From positions 1 to 64,000 of the forward strand of contig JAFTWZ010000005.1 in NCBI GenBank assembly GCA_017465055.1: a DNA stretch of 64,000 nt, read 5' to 3'. Source of the stretch: Alistipes sp. Lineage in GTDB: Bacteria; Bacteroidota; Bacteroidia; Bacteroidales; Rikenellaceae. Both the position numbers and the translations under genes were made by a program. Shown here piece by piece: positions 53,895-63,715 of this stretch; position 1 is the stretch's first letter, and each line of letters begins with the position of its first letter. Under the pieces are notes generated by a model. The model was not told the DNA's origin. It did not search any database and saw only the letters and a program-made list of their open reading frames with translations.

Positions 53895-54270
53895 AGTTAA
53901 GTTATAAATTAGTTTTATAAAATTATATTGCATAGCAGTAGCCGTCGTCAGCTACCCAATTTATCATCTCTCTACTGCACTACCCCGCCATATTTAGACA
54001 TCGCAAGCCTTAGTTATGGTCAGTGTGCGAAGAATATTAAAGCGGATAGCAGCAACGATTCGATCTGGTAAAACGCCAATGACACGATGCAGATATCTAC
54101 TCTCAATAGTAAAGATATTTAACCAGTGCAGAGGTCGAGATAGCTGCTTACAGCAAGTAGCTCGACACTGAGCATCGCACCATATGGCAGATCAAAAATC
54201 GTAGCAATCATCTACCCCATTCATATACTCACCAAAGAGAGCTACGTTGGTCACAGCACACCGCCACAAA
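53895..54270. other. Gene-free interval between the HIT gene and rel
   Basis: No coding sequence, tRNA, terminator or repeat is evident here. The base composition is mixed; I see nothing to annotate. Confidence 0.5.
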
Positions 54271-56520
54271 TTATGTATTGAGCAGACGCTTCACGCTCTC
54301 GATACCCTTAATCTTGCGTATATTATCCAGGAGCGCATTAAGACTATCGATATCCTGCACATAGATACTGATAGTACCCTCGAAAATTCCATCGTGAGAC
54401 TGGACACTTATAGCTCGCATATTTATGCTAAAGTCTGAAGTTATAAGTCGCGTTAAATCGAGGATGATGCCCGCCCTATCGATTCCGTAGAGCTCTACAG
54501 AGGCAAGATACGAAACGGCCTTCTGCTGCGACCACTTGATATCATCCTCCTTGATTATGTTGTTACCAAACTGCGCGGCCAGCTTAATTAGCTTATCGCA
54601 CGTCGACTTGTGAACAATGATACGTCCACTATGCGGATCACGGTAACCGACCACCCTATCGCCCGGTATAGGCTCGCAACACTCGGCCATAACGAACTCG
54701 GGACCACCAGCAGCGCTATCCTCGTTCTGCACCGTATCGTCGAGCGTAGTAGCCTCATCCTCGAGGTCTATATCCTCGGTCTCTTCACTTTTGGTTCTAG
54801 GGATAAGGAGCTTCCAAAACTTGAGCACCTTACGCGACGAGTTCTCCTTGAGCAGCGACTCGAGATTATCGAGTGTGATGATGCCTGCACCTATCTTGCT
54901 ATATAGCTCATCCTTATTGCGACACTCGTAGGCCGTCATCAGCTTGCGTAGCACTCGGCCATTAAGCGTGACGTTATACTCGGCAAGCGACTCCTCGAGG
55001 TGGCGCATACCGTGCTCGATATTATCCTCGCGCTCGCTCTTCAGATAGTCTTGAATAGCCTGACGCGCCTTGCTGGTAATCACTACCTCGAGCTGTCCCG
55101 ACTTAGGGTGTACATTCTCTGCCGTGATAACCTCTACCTGATCGCCACTATTTAGCTTCGTGGTGACAGGCATAATACGGTGATTTATCTTGGCACCTAT
55201 GGCGTGATTACCGATATTGGTATGTATCTCGTAGGCAAAGTCGAGCACCGTAGCGCCATAAGGCAGTGTGATAGGCTTACCCTTAGGCGTGAAGACCACG
55301 ATATCACGCTTGTAGAGCGACAGTTTAAAGTTATCCAAGAACTCAAGCGCGCTCTCCGTAGGGCTACTAAGCGCCTCTCTAACCTTACGCAGCCAGCTCT
55401 CTAAGCCATCCTCCTCCTGCGACATAGAGGCGTGCTTATACTTCCAGTGTGCCGCAAAGCCACGCTCGGCAATATCGTCCATACGCTCGGTGCGCACCTG
55501 CACCTCGACCCATATGCCATCGGGGCCCATAACCGTAGAGTGCAGCGCCTCGTAGCCATTGGACTTGGGGATGCTCACCCAGTCGCGCAGGCGTCCAGGA
55601 TGCGGCGTGTAGATATCCGTAACGCAGGAGTATATCTGCCAGCACTGCGTCTTCTCCGAGGGGAAGGGCAGAGCCTTGAAGACTATGCGTATGGCAAAGA
55701 GGTCGTAGACCTCCTCGAAGGGTATATTCTTGCGGCGCATCTTATTCCATATGGAGTATACGCTCTTGACGCGCGCCGTCATCTCGTACTGGAACTTATT
55801 ACGGTCGAGCACCTGACGTATCGGCGCCATAAACCTCTCGATGAAGGCCTGACGCTCAGTCTCCGTATCGTCAATCTTACGCTTTATATCCTCATACTCC
55901 TCGGGGAAGCGATACTTCATACACAGGTCCTCAAGCTCGCTCTTTATGGCGTGCAGGCCGAGGCGGTAGGCCAACGGCACGAAGAGGTATATGGTCTCGC
56001 TGGTAATCTTTATCTGCTTATTGTGGGGCATAGCGCCCAGGGTGCGCATATTGTGCAGGCGGTCCGCAATCTTGATGATTATCACGCGCACGTCGTCCGA
56101 GAGCGTAAGCAGCACCTTGCGGAAGTATTCGGCTTGCTCAGAGCTGTCGGCATTGAAGACCCCCGACATCTTCGTAAGGCCGTCGACCATCGAGGCAATC
56201 TTAGGCGAGAAGATACGCTCTATATCCTCGAGCGTATACTCCGTATCCTCGACCACATCGTGAAGTAGCGCCGCTACAACGCTCTTCTTGCCGAGACCTA
56301 TCTCGCGCACAGCGATGAGCGCCACCTCTATAGGGTGGATAACGTAGGGCTCGCCCGAACGACGACGTACGCCCTTGTGCGCCTCCTTTGCGAGGAAGAA
56401 GGCTCGTCTTACAAACTGCCAATCATCGTCGCGGCGGCACACCTTAGCCTTGCGACAGGCATCCTCCAGCTCCTCCCACTTTTGTGCTATAAGTAGCTCA
56501 TCTGCTTGTGTATACTCCAT
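54271..56520 (-). CDS. rel: Bifunctional (p)ppGpp synthetase/hydrolase, Rel/SpoT type
   Basis: A 749-residue protein with the full long-RSH layout. The HD hydrolase domain has ALLHDVVEDTEYT (about residue 85). The synthetase domain has DLFAIRIVF and SNGYEALHSTVMGPDG (about 320). TGS is at about 400-460 (VFTPKGKPITLPYGATVLDFAY) and an ACT domain lies at the C terminus. It makes and degrades the stringent-response alarmone. An intact HD motif suggests that both activities are retained. It lies 85 bp after recA on the same strand. Confidence 0.97.
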   Translation of the reverse strand: MEYTQADELLIAQKWEELEDACRKAKVCRRDDDWQFVRRAFFLAKEAHKGVRRRSGEPYVIHPIEVALIAVREIGLGKKSVVAALLHDVVEDTEYTLEDIERIFSPKIASMVDGLTKMSGVFNADSSEQAEYFRKVLLTLSDDVRVIIIKIADRLHNMRTLGAMPHNKQIKITSETIYLFVPLAYRLGLHAIKSELEDLCMKYRFPEEYEDIKRKIDDTETERQAFIERFMAPIRQVLDRNKFQYEMTARVKSVYSIWNKMRRKNIPFEEVYDLFAIRIVFKALPFPSEKTQCWQIYSCVTDIYTPHPGRLRDWVSIPKSNGYEALHSTVMGPDGIWVEVQVRTERMDDIAERGFAAHWKYKHASMSQEEDGLESWLRKVREALSSPTESALEFLDNFKLSLYKRDIVVFTPKGKPITLPYGATVLDFAYEIHTNIGNHAIGAKINHRIMPVTTKLNSGDQVEVITAENVHPKSGQLEVVITSKARQAIQDYLKSEREDNIEHGMRHLEESLAEYNVTLNGRVLRKLMTAYECRNKDELYSKIGAGIITLDNLESLLKENSSRKVLKFWKLLIPRTKSEETEDIDLEDEATTLDDTVQNEDSAAGGPEFVMAECCEPIPGDRVVGYRDPHSGRIIVHKSTCDKLIKLAAQFGNNIIKEDDIKWSQQKAVSYLASVELYGIDRAGIILDLTRLITSDFSINMRAISVQSHDGIFEGTISIYVQDIDSLNALLDNIRKIKGIESVKRLLNT

Positions 56521-56605
56521 AGTCTCGCAATTAAATATGCCAACAGAGTCTACCCCACCCTGGGGATAGACTCGCTGGGTTATATAATCCGAAGCTCGGG
56601 GCTTA

Positions 56606-57622
56606 CTACCTACCCTTCGTCTCGCTCATAGCCTCGCGCACGCGAAGCTCAATCTCCTCCATCAGCTTCTCGTCGTTCTTCAACGCCTCCTTAACGGCAT
56701 CGCGACCCTGGCCAATCTTCCTGTCGCCATACGAGAACCACGAGCCCGACTTCTTGATAATCTCGTAGTCGACACCGAGGTCAATAATCTCGCCAAGCTT
56801 AGAGATACCCTCGCCGAACATAATGTCGAACTCGGCCTTCTTAAATGGAGGTGCCACCTTGTTCTTTACGACCTTGACCTTAGTACGTGTACCGAGCTGC
56901 TCCTCGCCATCCTTAATCACCGACGAGCGACGTATGTCGATACGCACGCTGGCGTAGAACTTCAGGGCATTACCACCCGTCGTAGTCTCGGGGTTGCCAT
57001 ACACCACGCCTATCTTATCGCGTAGCTGGTTGATGAAGATACACACGGTCTTGGTCTTAGATATCGAGGCTGTGAGCTTACGTAGTGCCTGCGACATAAG
57101 ACGTGCCTGCAGACCCATCTTCGAGTCGCCCATATCGCCCTCAATCTCGGCCTTTGGCGTGAGCGCCGCAACAGAGTCGATAACGATGATGTCGATAGCA
57201 CTCGAGCGTATCAGCGAGTCGGCAATCTCTAATGCCTGCTCGCCATTATCGGGCTGCGACACCAGCAGGTTGTCGACATCGACACCGAGTTTCTGAGCAT
57301 AGTAGCTGTCGAAGGCGTGCTCGGCATCGATAAATGCAGCGATACCACCAGCCTTCTGAGCCTCGGCGATGGCGTGGATAGCCAGCGTGGTCTTACCCGA
57401 CGACTCAGGGCCAAATATCTCGATAACACGACCCTTAGGATAACCACCAACGCCCAACGCCATATCGAGCGTGATAGAGCCCGTAGGAATCACCGGCACG
57501 TCGGCTACCGTGTCGCTCGACATACGCATAATAGAGCCCTTGCCGAAGTCCTTCTCAATCTTGTCCATAACGGCCGACAGCACCTTGAGCTTATCGGCGT
57601 TTACCTGTACTTTCTCTGCCAT
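56606..57622 (-). CDS. recA: Recombinase RecA
   Basis: A 338-residue protein with Walker [12 protein letters not shown] (about residues 68-78), the Walker B-type [12 protein letters not shown], loop L2 ([22 protein letters not shown] is typical of the L1 region) and [17 protein letters not shown]. Length and motifs are standard. It lies 34 bp after bcp and may be co-transcribed with it and rel. No LexA-type box was recognised. Confidence 0.98.
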   Translation of the reverse strand: MAEKVQVNADKLKVLSAVMDKIEKDFGKGSIMRMSSDTVADVPVIPTGSITLDMALGVGGYPKGRVIEIFGPESSGKTTLAIHAIAEAQKAGGIAAFIDAEHAFDSYYAQKLGVDVDNLLVSQPDNGEQALEIADSLIRSSAIDIIVIDSVAALTPKAEIEGDMGDSKMGLQARLMSQALRKLTASISKTKTVCIFINQLRDKIGVVYGNPETTTGGNALKFYASVRIDIRRSSVIKDGEEQLGTRTKVKVVKNKVAPPFKKAEFDIMFGEGISKLGEIIDLGVDYEIIKKSGSWFSYGDRKIGQGRDAVKEALKNDEKLMEEIELRVREAMSETKGR

Positions 57623-57656
57623 ATCGTTTAAGTTTTTTTATTGTCGTTAGCAAGCG

Positions 57657-58121
57657 CTACTTATCGAGTAGCTTGATAATCTGACCAAAAGAGTCCTTGG
57701 TATCTACCTTCTCGATGATATGCTCCACGCGCGCCTCGGCATCGAGGAGGAAGGTGGTACGCACAATGCCCATATACTCCCTGCCGTACATCTTCTTAAG
57801 CTGCCATACACCCATAGCCTCGGCAAGCGAGTGGTCAGTGTCGGCCAGCAGCGTGAAGTTAAGTTCGTGCTTCTGGCAGAAGCCCTGGTGCGACTTTACC
57901 GAGTCGGGGCTTACGCCCACAATCTTGTATCCTCGTCGCAGCAGCTCTTCCTTGCCATCGCGTAGACTCTTAGCCTCGAGCGTACAGCCCGACGTATTGT
58001 CCTTGGGGTAGAAGTATAACACCGTAGGCGAACCCTTGAGGCTCTCGAGGGTAAACTCAGCACCCTCCTGCGTCACACTCTTAAACTCGGGAACGAACCC
58101 CCCTATCTGAATCTTTGCCAT
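57657..58121 (-). CDS. bcp: Thioredoxin-dependent thiol peroxidase (BCP/PrxQ)
   Basis: A 154-residue peroxiredoxin. The peroxidatic Cys is C46 in NTSGCTLEA. The usual nearby resolving Cys five residues later (position 51) is Lys, but C82 in GFCQKH lies where the alpha3-type resolving Cys of some BCP proteins is found. So the enzyme probably works as an atypical 2-Cys peroxiredoxin. It leads the bcp-recA-rel gene series. A -7-like element, TAACTTTG, lies at 58215-58222 on the minus strand. Confidence 0.93.
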   Translation of the reverse strand: MAKIQIGGFVPEFKSVTQEGAEFTLESLKGSPTVLYFYPKDNTSGCTLEAKSLRDGKEELLRRGYKIVGVSPDSVKSHQGFCQKHELNFTLLADTDHSLAEAMGVWQLKKMYGREYMGIVRTTFLLDAEARVEHIIEKVDTKDSFGQIIKLLDK

Positions 58122-58286
58122 TGTAGTATCTATTTATCGTTTAATCCATATATATCGCAGCGTGGTTGTTACAGCCTCTGCGTGCTTTGTAAGCAACACA
58201 CCGCAAATCACTCTCAAAGTTACTCTTTTTTTCCGAAACGAGAAAATAAAGCGGTTACTTTTTATTTATAAGGCTATAAGCAACGG

Positions 58287-58496
58287 TTATGCCTCAATCA
58301 CGATGCTCACCTGCGAGAGGAAGTCGGCACGCGACTTATTTAGTCTGGCGCGGCATACGGGGCAACGTATGGCACACTCCGTGTCGATGTGGTCGGCGAT
58401 GGTTGTAGCCTCGAGGCTCCGGCTGCGACATATCGTCGTACGGTACTCGGTATGCGCTCCACAGGCGCGGCAGTCGATAGTGTAACTTAGTCCCAT
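58287..58496 (-). CDS. Small zinc-ribbon-like protein
   Basis: A 69-residue protein starting at the ATG at 58494-58496 (MGLSYTIDCRACG). Two cysteine pairs, CRAC near the N terminus and CPVC about 34 residues later, form a likely zinc ribbon (a further Cys lies in ICRSRS). The longer open frame runs upstream through a promoter-like region and is unlikely to be coding. The function is not recognised; a nucleic-acid or redox role would be usual for such a fold (inference). Confidence 0.6.
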   Translation of the reverse strand: MGLSYTIDCRACGAHTEYRTTICRSRSLEATTIADHIDTECAIRCPVCRARLNKSRADFLSQVSIVIEA

Positions 58497-58589
58497 AACT
58501 TCTCGTTTTTCATTTATCGTTTGTTTCACGATGCAAAGTAACCACTCATTTTTGACAGGTTGCGTCAAAATGAAAAAATAGAAGTTTTT

Positions 58590-58990
58590 TTTCGGGGGGG
58601 GGTATCAAGGGTAGCTTAGGAGTAGTTCGCGCCTAAAGGCGCTAAAGGGTAGAGCGCAGGCTGAGCCTGCTAAAGGGTAGTTAAGGGAGCAGGGCGGTCT
58701 GTGCGGCTTGCGCGTGAGGGATTAAGAGTAGTGCGCACCTGCGGTGCTAAAGGGTAGAGCGCAGGCAGAGCCTGCTAAAGGGTAGTTGAAGGGTAGTTCG
58801 CGCCTAAAGGCGCTAAAGGGAGTTTAGAGACGAGAGGGACGAGAGGGACGAAAGAGACAACAACGAAGTCGGGTATCATCTTTCTCTGCGTCTCTGCGTC
58901 TCTGCGTTTCTGCGTCTCTGCGTCTCTGTGTCTCTGTGGTCTCTAATTTCTCTGCGTCTCTGCTGTCACTGTTGTCACTGTTGTCTCTGT
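58590..58990. repeat. Composite element: hairpin array plus core-and-arm repeat
   Basis: A TTTTTTTTCGGGGGGGG run is followed by small hairpins (GCGCCTAAAGGCGC; GCAGGCTGAGCCTGC; GCACCTGCGGTGC; GCAGGCAGAGCCTGC; GCGCCTAAAGGCGC), each joined by TAAAGGG(TAG). Then come an AGAGACGAG arm, the inverse of the GATACCCGACTTCG core at about 58857-58882, and 8-9 bp TCTCTGCG units. It takes most of the 624-bp gap between the zinc-ribbon gene and dnaA; a short run of CATCGAAACC units closes it. Confidence 0.85.
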
Positions 58991-59120
58991 TGTCTCTGTT
59001 GTCGGAACTCATCAGAACCCATCGAAACCCATCGAAACCCATAGTAACTCATTGTAACCTACTTACGCTCCAGCAACAACGCTCCGACCGCACCAACCTT
59101 ACTACTCCCTGCACAGCAGA

Positions 59121-60533
59121 TTAGTTTTTACCAAGCACAATACGCTCAATCTCCTCTATCTGACCCTTGAACTGCTTGTCGGTATCCATCATATCGGCCA
59201 CAGCCTTGCAGCTGTGAAGCACAGTGGCGTGGTTGCGACCACCAATCGAAGAGCCAATGACAGTAAGTGGCGCTTTGGTGTGCTGCTTAGCTAAGTACAT
59301 AGCTACCTGACGAGCCTGGGCCACATCGCGAGTACGCTTGGCAGAGTTAAAGGTGTCGAGCTCGATATTATAGTAGTCGCAGACAACCTTGACAATGTGG
59401 TCGATGGTTATCTCGCGCTGCGTGAGCTTGACATAGACCTTGAGGATATCCTTAGCCAACGATATGGTAATCTTGCGGCCGAGGAACGAGGCGTTGGCAA
59501 TAAGCGACGACAAAGCACCCTCTATCTCGCGCACGTTGGCCGAGATGTTATCGGCAAGGTACGACACCACCTCCTCGGGGATGTGGGCACCGAGACGCTT
59601 AGCCTTGGCACGGATAATCTTTATCTTGGTCTCGTAGTCGGGCACGCTGAGCTGAGCCGAGAGGCCCCACTTGAAGCGCGTGAGCAGGCGCTGCTCGATA
59701 TCCTTAAGCTCCACAGGTGGCTTATCGGAGGTGAGTATGAGCTGCTTACCGGCGAGCTGCAGGTGGTTGAATATGTTGAAGAAGGCGTTCTGAGTACCCG
59801 TCTTACCCGTAAGCTCCTGGATGTCGTCGATGATAAGCACATCGACCATCTGATAGAAGTGTATGAAGTCGGTAATCTCGCCATTCTTATATGCGGTCTG
59901 GAACTGAGCCTGGAACTTGTTCATCGAGACGTAGAGCACCTGAAGCTCGGGGTGGCGCTGGCGCACCTCGTGGCCTATAGCCTGGGCAATGTGTGTCTTA
60001 CCCAGTCCCGAGTCGCCATATATATATAGTGGATTAAAGGCTGTGGTTCCTGGCGATACGGCGACGGCCATACCAGCCGAACGAGCCAGACGGTTGCACT
60101 CGCCCTCGATGTGGTTGTCGAAGTTATAGTTAGCATTGAGCTGTGGGTCGAACATTATACGCCTCAGTCCTGGGATGACAAAGGGGTTTTTAATATCCGC
60201 AGTATCGGTACGCCCAGCAATCTGTGGTACGGCTGTAGCAGTGCTCTCCGACGATGTCTGCGCCTTGCGAGGCACAGCATAGTGGAGCTGCGTACCCTCG
60301 CCATAAAGCTCTGATATGATGGGTCTTAGCAGCTGTAGGTAACGCTTCTCGATGCTTGCAACGAAGCTCTCATTAGGCACGCGCAGACGCAGGTTAGCGC
60401 CATCGTAGCCTATGGGCCATATGGGTTTGAACCACTTGACAAACTCCTCCTCGGTTATTGTAAGTCGGAGTTTCTCAAGGCAGTCCTGCCACACTTCGTT
60501 ATATCTATCGTTCTGCATCATCACGTTACTCAT
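59121..60533 (-). CDS. dnaA: Chromosomal replication initiator DnaA
   Basis: A 470-residue protein. The N-terminal domain (about 1-90) has FVKWFKPIWPIGY. The AAA+ core has Walker A GDSGLGKTHIA (about residue 180) and Walker B VLIIDDIQEL. The C-terminal DNA-binding domain has VAQARQVAMYL and GGRNHATVLHSC. It starts replication by binding DnaA boxes. It is divergent from the phosphoglucomutase gene, with a 500-bp gap. The gene environment is not the classic dnaA-dnaN order. Confidence 0.98.
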   Translation of the reverse strand: MSNVMMQNDRYNEVWQDCLEKLRLTITEEEFVKWFKPIWPIGYDGANLRLRVPNESFVASIEKRYLQLLRPIISELYGEGTQLHYAVPRKAQTSSESTATAVPQIAGRTDTADIKNPFVIPGLRRIMFDPQLNANYNFDNHIEGECNRLARSAGMAVAVSPGTTAFNPLYIYGDSGLGKTHIAQAIGHEVRQRHPELQVLYVSMNKFQAQFQTAYKNGEITDFIHFYQMVDVLIIDDIQELTGKTGTQNAFFNIFNHLQLAGKQLILTSDKPPVELKDIEQRLLTRFKWGLSAQLSVPDYETKIKIIRAKAKRLGAHIPEEVVSYLADNISANVREIEGALSSLIANASFLGRKITISLAKDILKVYVKLTQREITIDHIVKVVCDYYNIELDTFNSAKRTRDVAQARQVAMYLAKQHTKAPLTVIGSSIGGRNHATVLHSCKAVADMMDTDKQFKGQIEEIERIVLGKN

Positions 60534-60819
60534 TCTTCAAATATTCACGGCGCTATGTGCCATCAAAAAGTCACTGCCAATAGATCCGCTCCCCTCTCTT
60601 TGCCTATCAACCGCCGCACCACTACGTGTCGCATCAACGGTTGCAAGTTGCGCATTTTTTTCGTATCTTTGGCGTCGGTTTAGCCTCCTCGTAATGGCGA
60701 TAACATCCCCGAAACAGCTATCTATATTCTGTTTCAACAAGTTATATTTTCGCGCTCTACTTTTGCTAAATCGCCCAGATTTTTGGGGTTCGAATCGTGG
60801 CGTTTTGACATTGCAAAGA

Positions 60820-60828
60820 TGTGGATAA
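60820..60828 (-). promoter_or_regulatory. DnaA box upstream of dnaA
   Basis: TGTGGATAA is a perfect inverse DnaA box, followed by AT-rich DNA (TTTTATTAAAATAAT). It is the only perfect box I found in the 500-bp dnaA-pgm gap, so autoregulation of dnaA is as likely as an origin. The gap also has TATCTTTG (60664-60671) and TACTTTTG (60758-60765) promoter-like strings on the plus strand. Confidence 0.45.
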
Positions 60829-60971
60829 TTTTATTAAAATAATCCAAAAAAAGAGTTGCAAAATTCGTTTTTTTTCATAAGGCTATTTCGGCCGATTTTT
60901 TGCGTCACAACCGAATCAAAAGAAAGTGAAAATTTAATTCACTGATACTATTATATGTTATGATTTTTTTG

Positions 60972-60979
60972 TATATTTG
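60972..60979 (+). promoter_or_regulatory. -7 promoter element for the phosphoglucomutase gene
   Basis: TATATTTG matches TAnnTTTG, 54 bp upstream of the start codon. A -33 TTTG at the right spacing is not obvious. Confidence 0.5.
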
Positions 60980-61033
60980 CGTAATCATATTTTTGTAACA
61001 AGTAATTTTTATCGATAAAAAAATCTTATAACT

Positions 61034-62779
61034 ATGGCAAACAACTTAGACCCACAGGTACTGGCCAAAGCTCAGGCTTGGTTAGACGGTAACTACGACG
61101 AGGCTACCAAAGAACAGGTACGCCTGCTTATCGAGAACAATCCTAACGAGCTTGTCGAGAGCTTCTACAAAGACCTCGAGTTCGGCACCGGAGGCCTACG
61201 TGGTATTATGGGCGTAGGTACTAACCGTATGAACATATACACCGTAGGTGCTGCTACTCAGGGACTTGCAAACTATCTAAAGCTCAACTTCGCAGGCGAG
61301 CAGATAAAGGTGGCTATCTCGCACGACAGCCGCAACAACTCTCGTATGTTTGCCGAGCGCGTGGCCGACATCTTCGCATCGAACGGCTTTATCGTCTATC
61401 TGTTCGACGCACTGCGCCCTACACCAGAGCTCAGCTTCGCAATCCGCGAGCTCGGATGCCACTCGGGCGTTATGGTCACAGCATCGCACAACCCTAAGGA
61501 GTACAACGGCTACAAGGCATACTGGACAGATGGCTCGCAGGTGACCTCGCCACACGACGTCAATATCATCGCCGAGGTGGGCAAGATTACCGACAACAAC
61601 CAGGTGCTCACAGGCCTCAACGCAGAGAATATCCACATCCTCGGCGAGGAGTTCGACCAGAAGTATCTGGCAGCCATCAAGGCCCTCTCGCTATCGCCCG
61701 AATCGGTGGCCAAGTACAACGATATGAAGATCGTATACACACCACTCCACGGCGCTGGCGTTAAGCTCGTACCTCAGTCGCTACGCAACTACGGATTTAA
61801 TAATATTATATGTGTCGACGAGCAGATGGTTCTCGATGGCAACTTCCCCACCGTAGCATCGCCAAACCCCGAGGAGCGCAAGACTATGGCTATGGCTATC
61901 GAGCTTGCCCAGAGAGAGGGTGCCGACTTCGCTATGGCTACCGACCCCGATGCCGACCGCTTGGGTGTAGCACTGCGCACGGGCAAGGGCGAGTATGTGC
62001 TGCTGAACGGCAACCAGACCCTCGTGCTGCTTATGTGCTACCAGCTCACACGCTGGGCCGAGCTTGGCAAGATTACGGGCAAGGAGTTCGTCGTTAAGAC
62101 TATCGTTACGTCTATGATGCCCGATGCTGTGGCCGAGCACTTCGGCGTTAAGTGCTACAACTGCCTCACAGGCTTCAAGTATATCGCCAAGATTATCCGC
62201 GAGCAGGAGGGCCTGACCAAGTATATCGGCGGTGGCGAGGAGTCGTTCGGCTACCTGCCTGGCGACTTCGTACGCGACAAGGATGGCGTTGCTGCCATCA
62301 CACTCGTTGCCGAGGCGGCAGCGTGGGCACGCGACACTATGGGCATCACGCTCTACGAGTGGCTACAGCAGCTCTATGTTAAGTATGGTTTCTTCCGCGA
62401 GGGCTTGGTAAATGTTGTCCGCAAGGGTAAGGATGGCGCTGCCGAGATTCAGCAGATGATGGTAGACTACCGCGCAAATCCTCCTAAGTCGCTACTGGGC
62501 TCTGAGGTGGTTAAGATTCTCGACTATAAGACTCTCGAGGAGCTCGACGTACGCACTGGCGAGCGCAAGCCTATCGAGGGCATCGACGAAAAGAGCAACG
62601 TGCTCCAGTGGCTCACAGAGGATGGCACTAAGGTATCGGTACGTCCTTCGGGCACAGAGCCTAAGATTAAGTTCTACTTCGGCGTTAAGAGCAAGCTCGA
62701 GTCGGTCGACAAGTTCGATGAGACCCTTGAGCTGCTCGATGCTAAGATTGAGGCCCTTAAGGCCGAGCTTAAGCTATAA
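61034..62779 (+). CDS. Phosphoglucomutase/phosphomannomutase-type phospho-sugar mutase
   Basis: A 581-residue alpha-D-phosphohexomutase. The catalytic phosphoserine lies in MVTASHNPKEYNGYK (about residue 153), the metal site in MATDPDADRLG (about 305-315), the sugar loop in GGGEESFGYLPGDF (about 397-410), and the phosphate-binding loop in RPSGTEPKIKFYF near the C terminus. The length fits the PGM2-like branch, which may also act on phosphopentoses. It has its own promoter and is followed by a terminator, so it is a single transcription unit. Confidence 0.93.
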   Translation: MANNLDPQVLAKAQAWLDGNYDEATKEQVRLLIENNPNELVESFYKDLEFGTGGLRGIMGVGTNRMNIYTVGAATQGLANYLKLNFAGEQIKVAISHDSRNNSRMFAERVADIFASNGFIVYLFDALRPTPELSFAIRELGCHSGVMVTASHNPKEYNGYKAYWTDGSQVTSPHDVNIIAEVGKITDNNQVLTGLNAENIHILGEEFDQKYLAAIKALSLSPESVAKYNDMKIVYTPLHGAGVKLVPQSLRNYGFNNIICVDEQMVLDGNFPTVASPNPEERKTMAMAIELAQREGADFAMATDPDADRLGVALRTGKGEYVLLNGNQTLVLLMCYQLTRWAELGKITGKEFVVKTIVTSMMPDAVAEHFGVKCYNCLTGFKYIAKIIREQEGLTKYIGGGEESFGYLPGDFVRDKDGVAAITLVAEAAAWARDTMGITLYEWLQQLYVKYGFFREGLVNVVRKGKDGAAEIQQMMVDYRANPPKSLLGSEVVKILDYKTLEELDVRTGERKPIEGIDEKSNVLQWLTEDGTKVSVRPSGTEPKIKFYFGVKSKLESVDKFDETLELLDAKIEALKAELKL

Positions 62780-62818
62780 TATGTAGCTATAAGAGCGCGA
62801 AGCTCTTGCGAGTATAGG

Positions 62819-62852
62819 GGCTGGCTAATGTAAATTGGCCAGCCTCGTTTTT
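62819..62852 (+). terminator. Rho-independent terminator after the phosphoglucomutase gene
   Basis: A stem GGCTGGCTAA/TTGGCCAGCC (10 bp, one G.T pair) with a TGTAAA loop, then TCGTTTTT. Confidence 0.88.
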
Positions 62853-62865
62853 GCCAAGCGTGAAA

Positions 62866-63110
62866 GGGATTATGGGGATTGTGGGGATTCTGGGTATTCT
62901 GGGTATTCTGGGGGAACAGTAAGGTCTCTACGTTAAAGCGCTGTCGCTGTCGCTGTCGCTGACGTTGTCGCTGGCATGGGAGGTCGGTGCGGCTAAAGCG
63001 CTGTCGCTAACTACCCAGAATCACCAGTTTCCCCAGTCTCCCCATAATCCCCATAGCAAGCTCTGCTTGCGGTTATCCCCACAATCCCCATAAGCCCTCC
63101 ACGCGCAAGC
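62866..63110. repeat. Core-and-arm intergenic repeat element (ATTCTGGGG class)
   Basis: The left arm has five 9-bp units (ATTGTGGGG, ATTCTGGGT, ATTCTGGGG). Two cores follow, CTACGTTAAAGCGCTGTCGC and GTGCGGCTAAAGCGCTGTCG. The right arm has CCCAGAATC and CCCCATAATC units, and the end box is CCACGCGCAAGC. It comes first in the 1.1-kb gene-free region 62780-63889. Confidence 0.8.
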
Positions 63111-63329
63111 TCCTCACTCCCCTCTCCTAACACCATAACACCCCTACACACCCCCCTGTTATGTGCGTTATGGCGTTATGAGCGTTATCACGACACGTAC
63201 CGTCAAGCAGAGGTCCGTTAGGCCTGTAGCAGTCTCACTGGTGTCGCTTGACACAAAGCTGTTAGGGCCATCAAGGCCGTCAAGTCAATTACCACGGACT
63301 AAGGCCCGTCGTAGAGTCCTCTCCCTGCG

Positions 63330-63480
63330 GGGCTTAGTGTCTATATATATAAATATATATAGATATCAATATATGTATAAATAAATATATATATAATATC
63401 ATATATGCATAAATATATATTTATATTTACTGATTTATATATATATGAATATATATAGTGTATATATATAGTGTACCAGT
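63330..63480. other. TA-rich stretch
   Basis: About 150 bp made almost only of A and T (TATATATAAATATATATAG and similar) inside GC-rich flanks. It would melt easily or extrude as a hairpin. No gene is present. Confidence 0.7.
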
Positions 63481-63590
63481 CACAGCCTGGTATTGGACTC
63501 AAATAGCGACAGCGTCACTATTGTCACTGGGGTGGGTGGTCGGGTATGACAATTAGTGACTGTGCGTTTGCTATGTGTGGCTTGCGTGGA

Positions 63591-63715
63591 GCTTGCGCGT
63601 GGGATTTTTTAGGGACGAAAGAGACTACAGAGACTACAGAGACGCAGAGAAAGATGATACCCGACTTCGTTGTTGTCTCTCTCGTCTCTCTCGTCTCTCC
63701 TATCTCCTCACTCCT
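63591..63715. repeat. Core-and-arm intergenic repeat element (AGAGAC class, short)
   Basis: The end box GCTTGCGCGTGGGATTTTTT is followed by AGAGACTAC/AGAGACGC units, the core AAAGATGATACCCGACTTCG, and GTCTCTCTC units. It is the shortest full copy of this class. Confidence 0.8.

Noticed and set aside
58824..59042. Open frame with NRDNRDNSDNSDSRD repeats.
   Set aside because: It is a translation of the repeat element, not a gene.
60781..60800. GGTTCGAATC, as in a tRNA T-arm.
   Set aside because: No acceptor, D-arm or anticodon stem can be placed around it.
60412..60828. A 138-residue plus-strand frame overlapping the 5' end of dnaA.
   Set aside because: It is antisense to conserved DnaA codons and to the dnaA leader; no family resemblance.
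63163..63384. A 73-residue plus-strand frame.
   Set aside because: It lies across the inverted-repeat end and the TA-rich tract and has no protein-like features.
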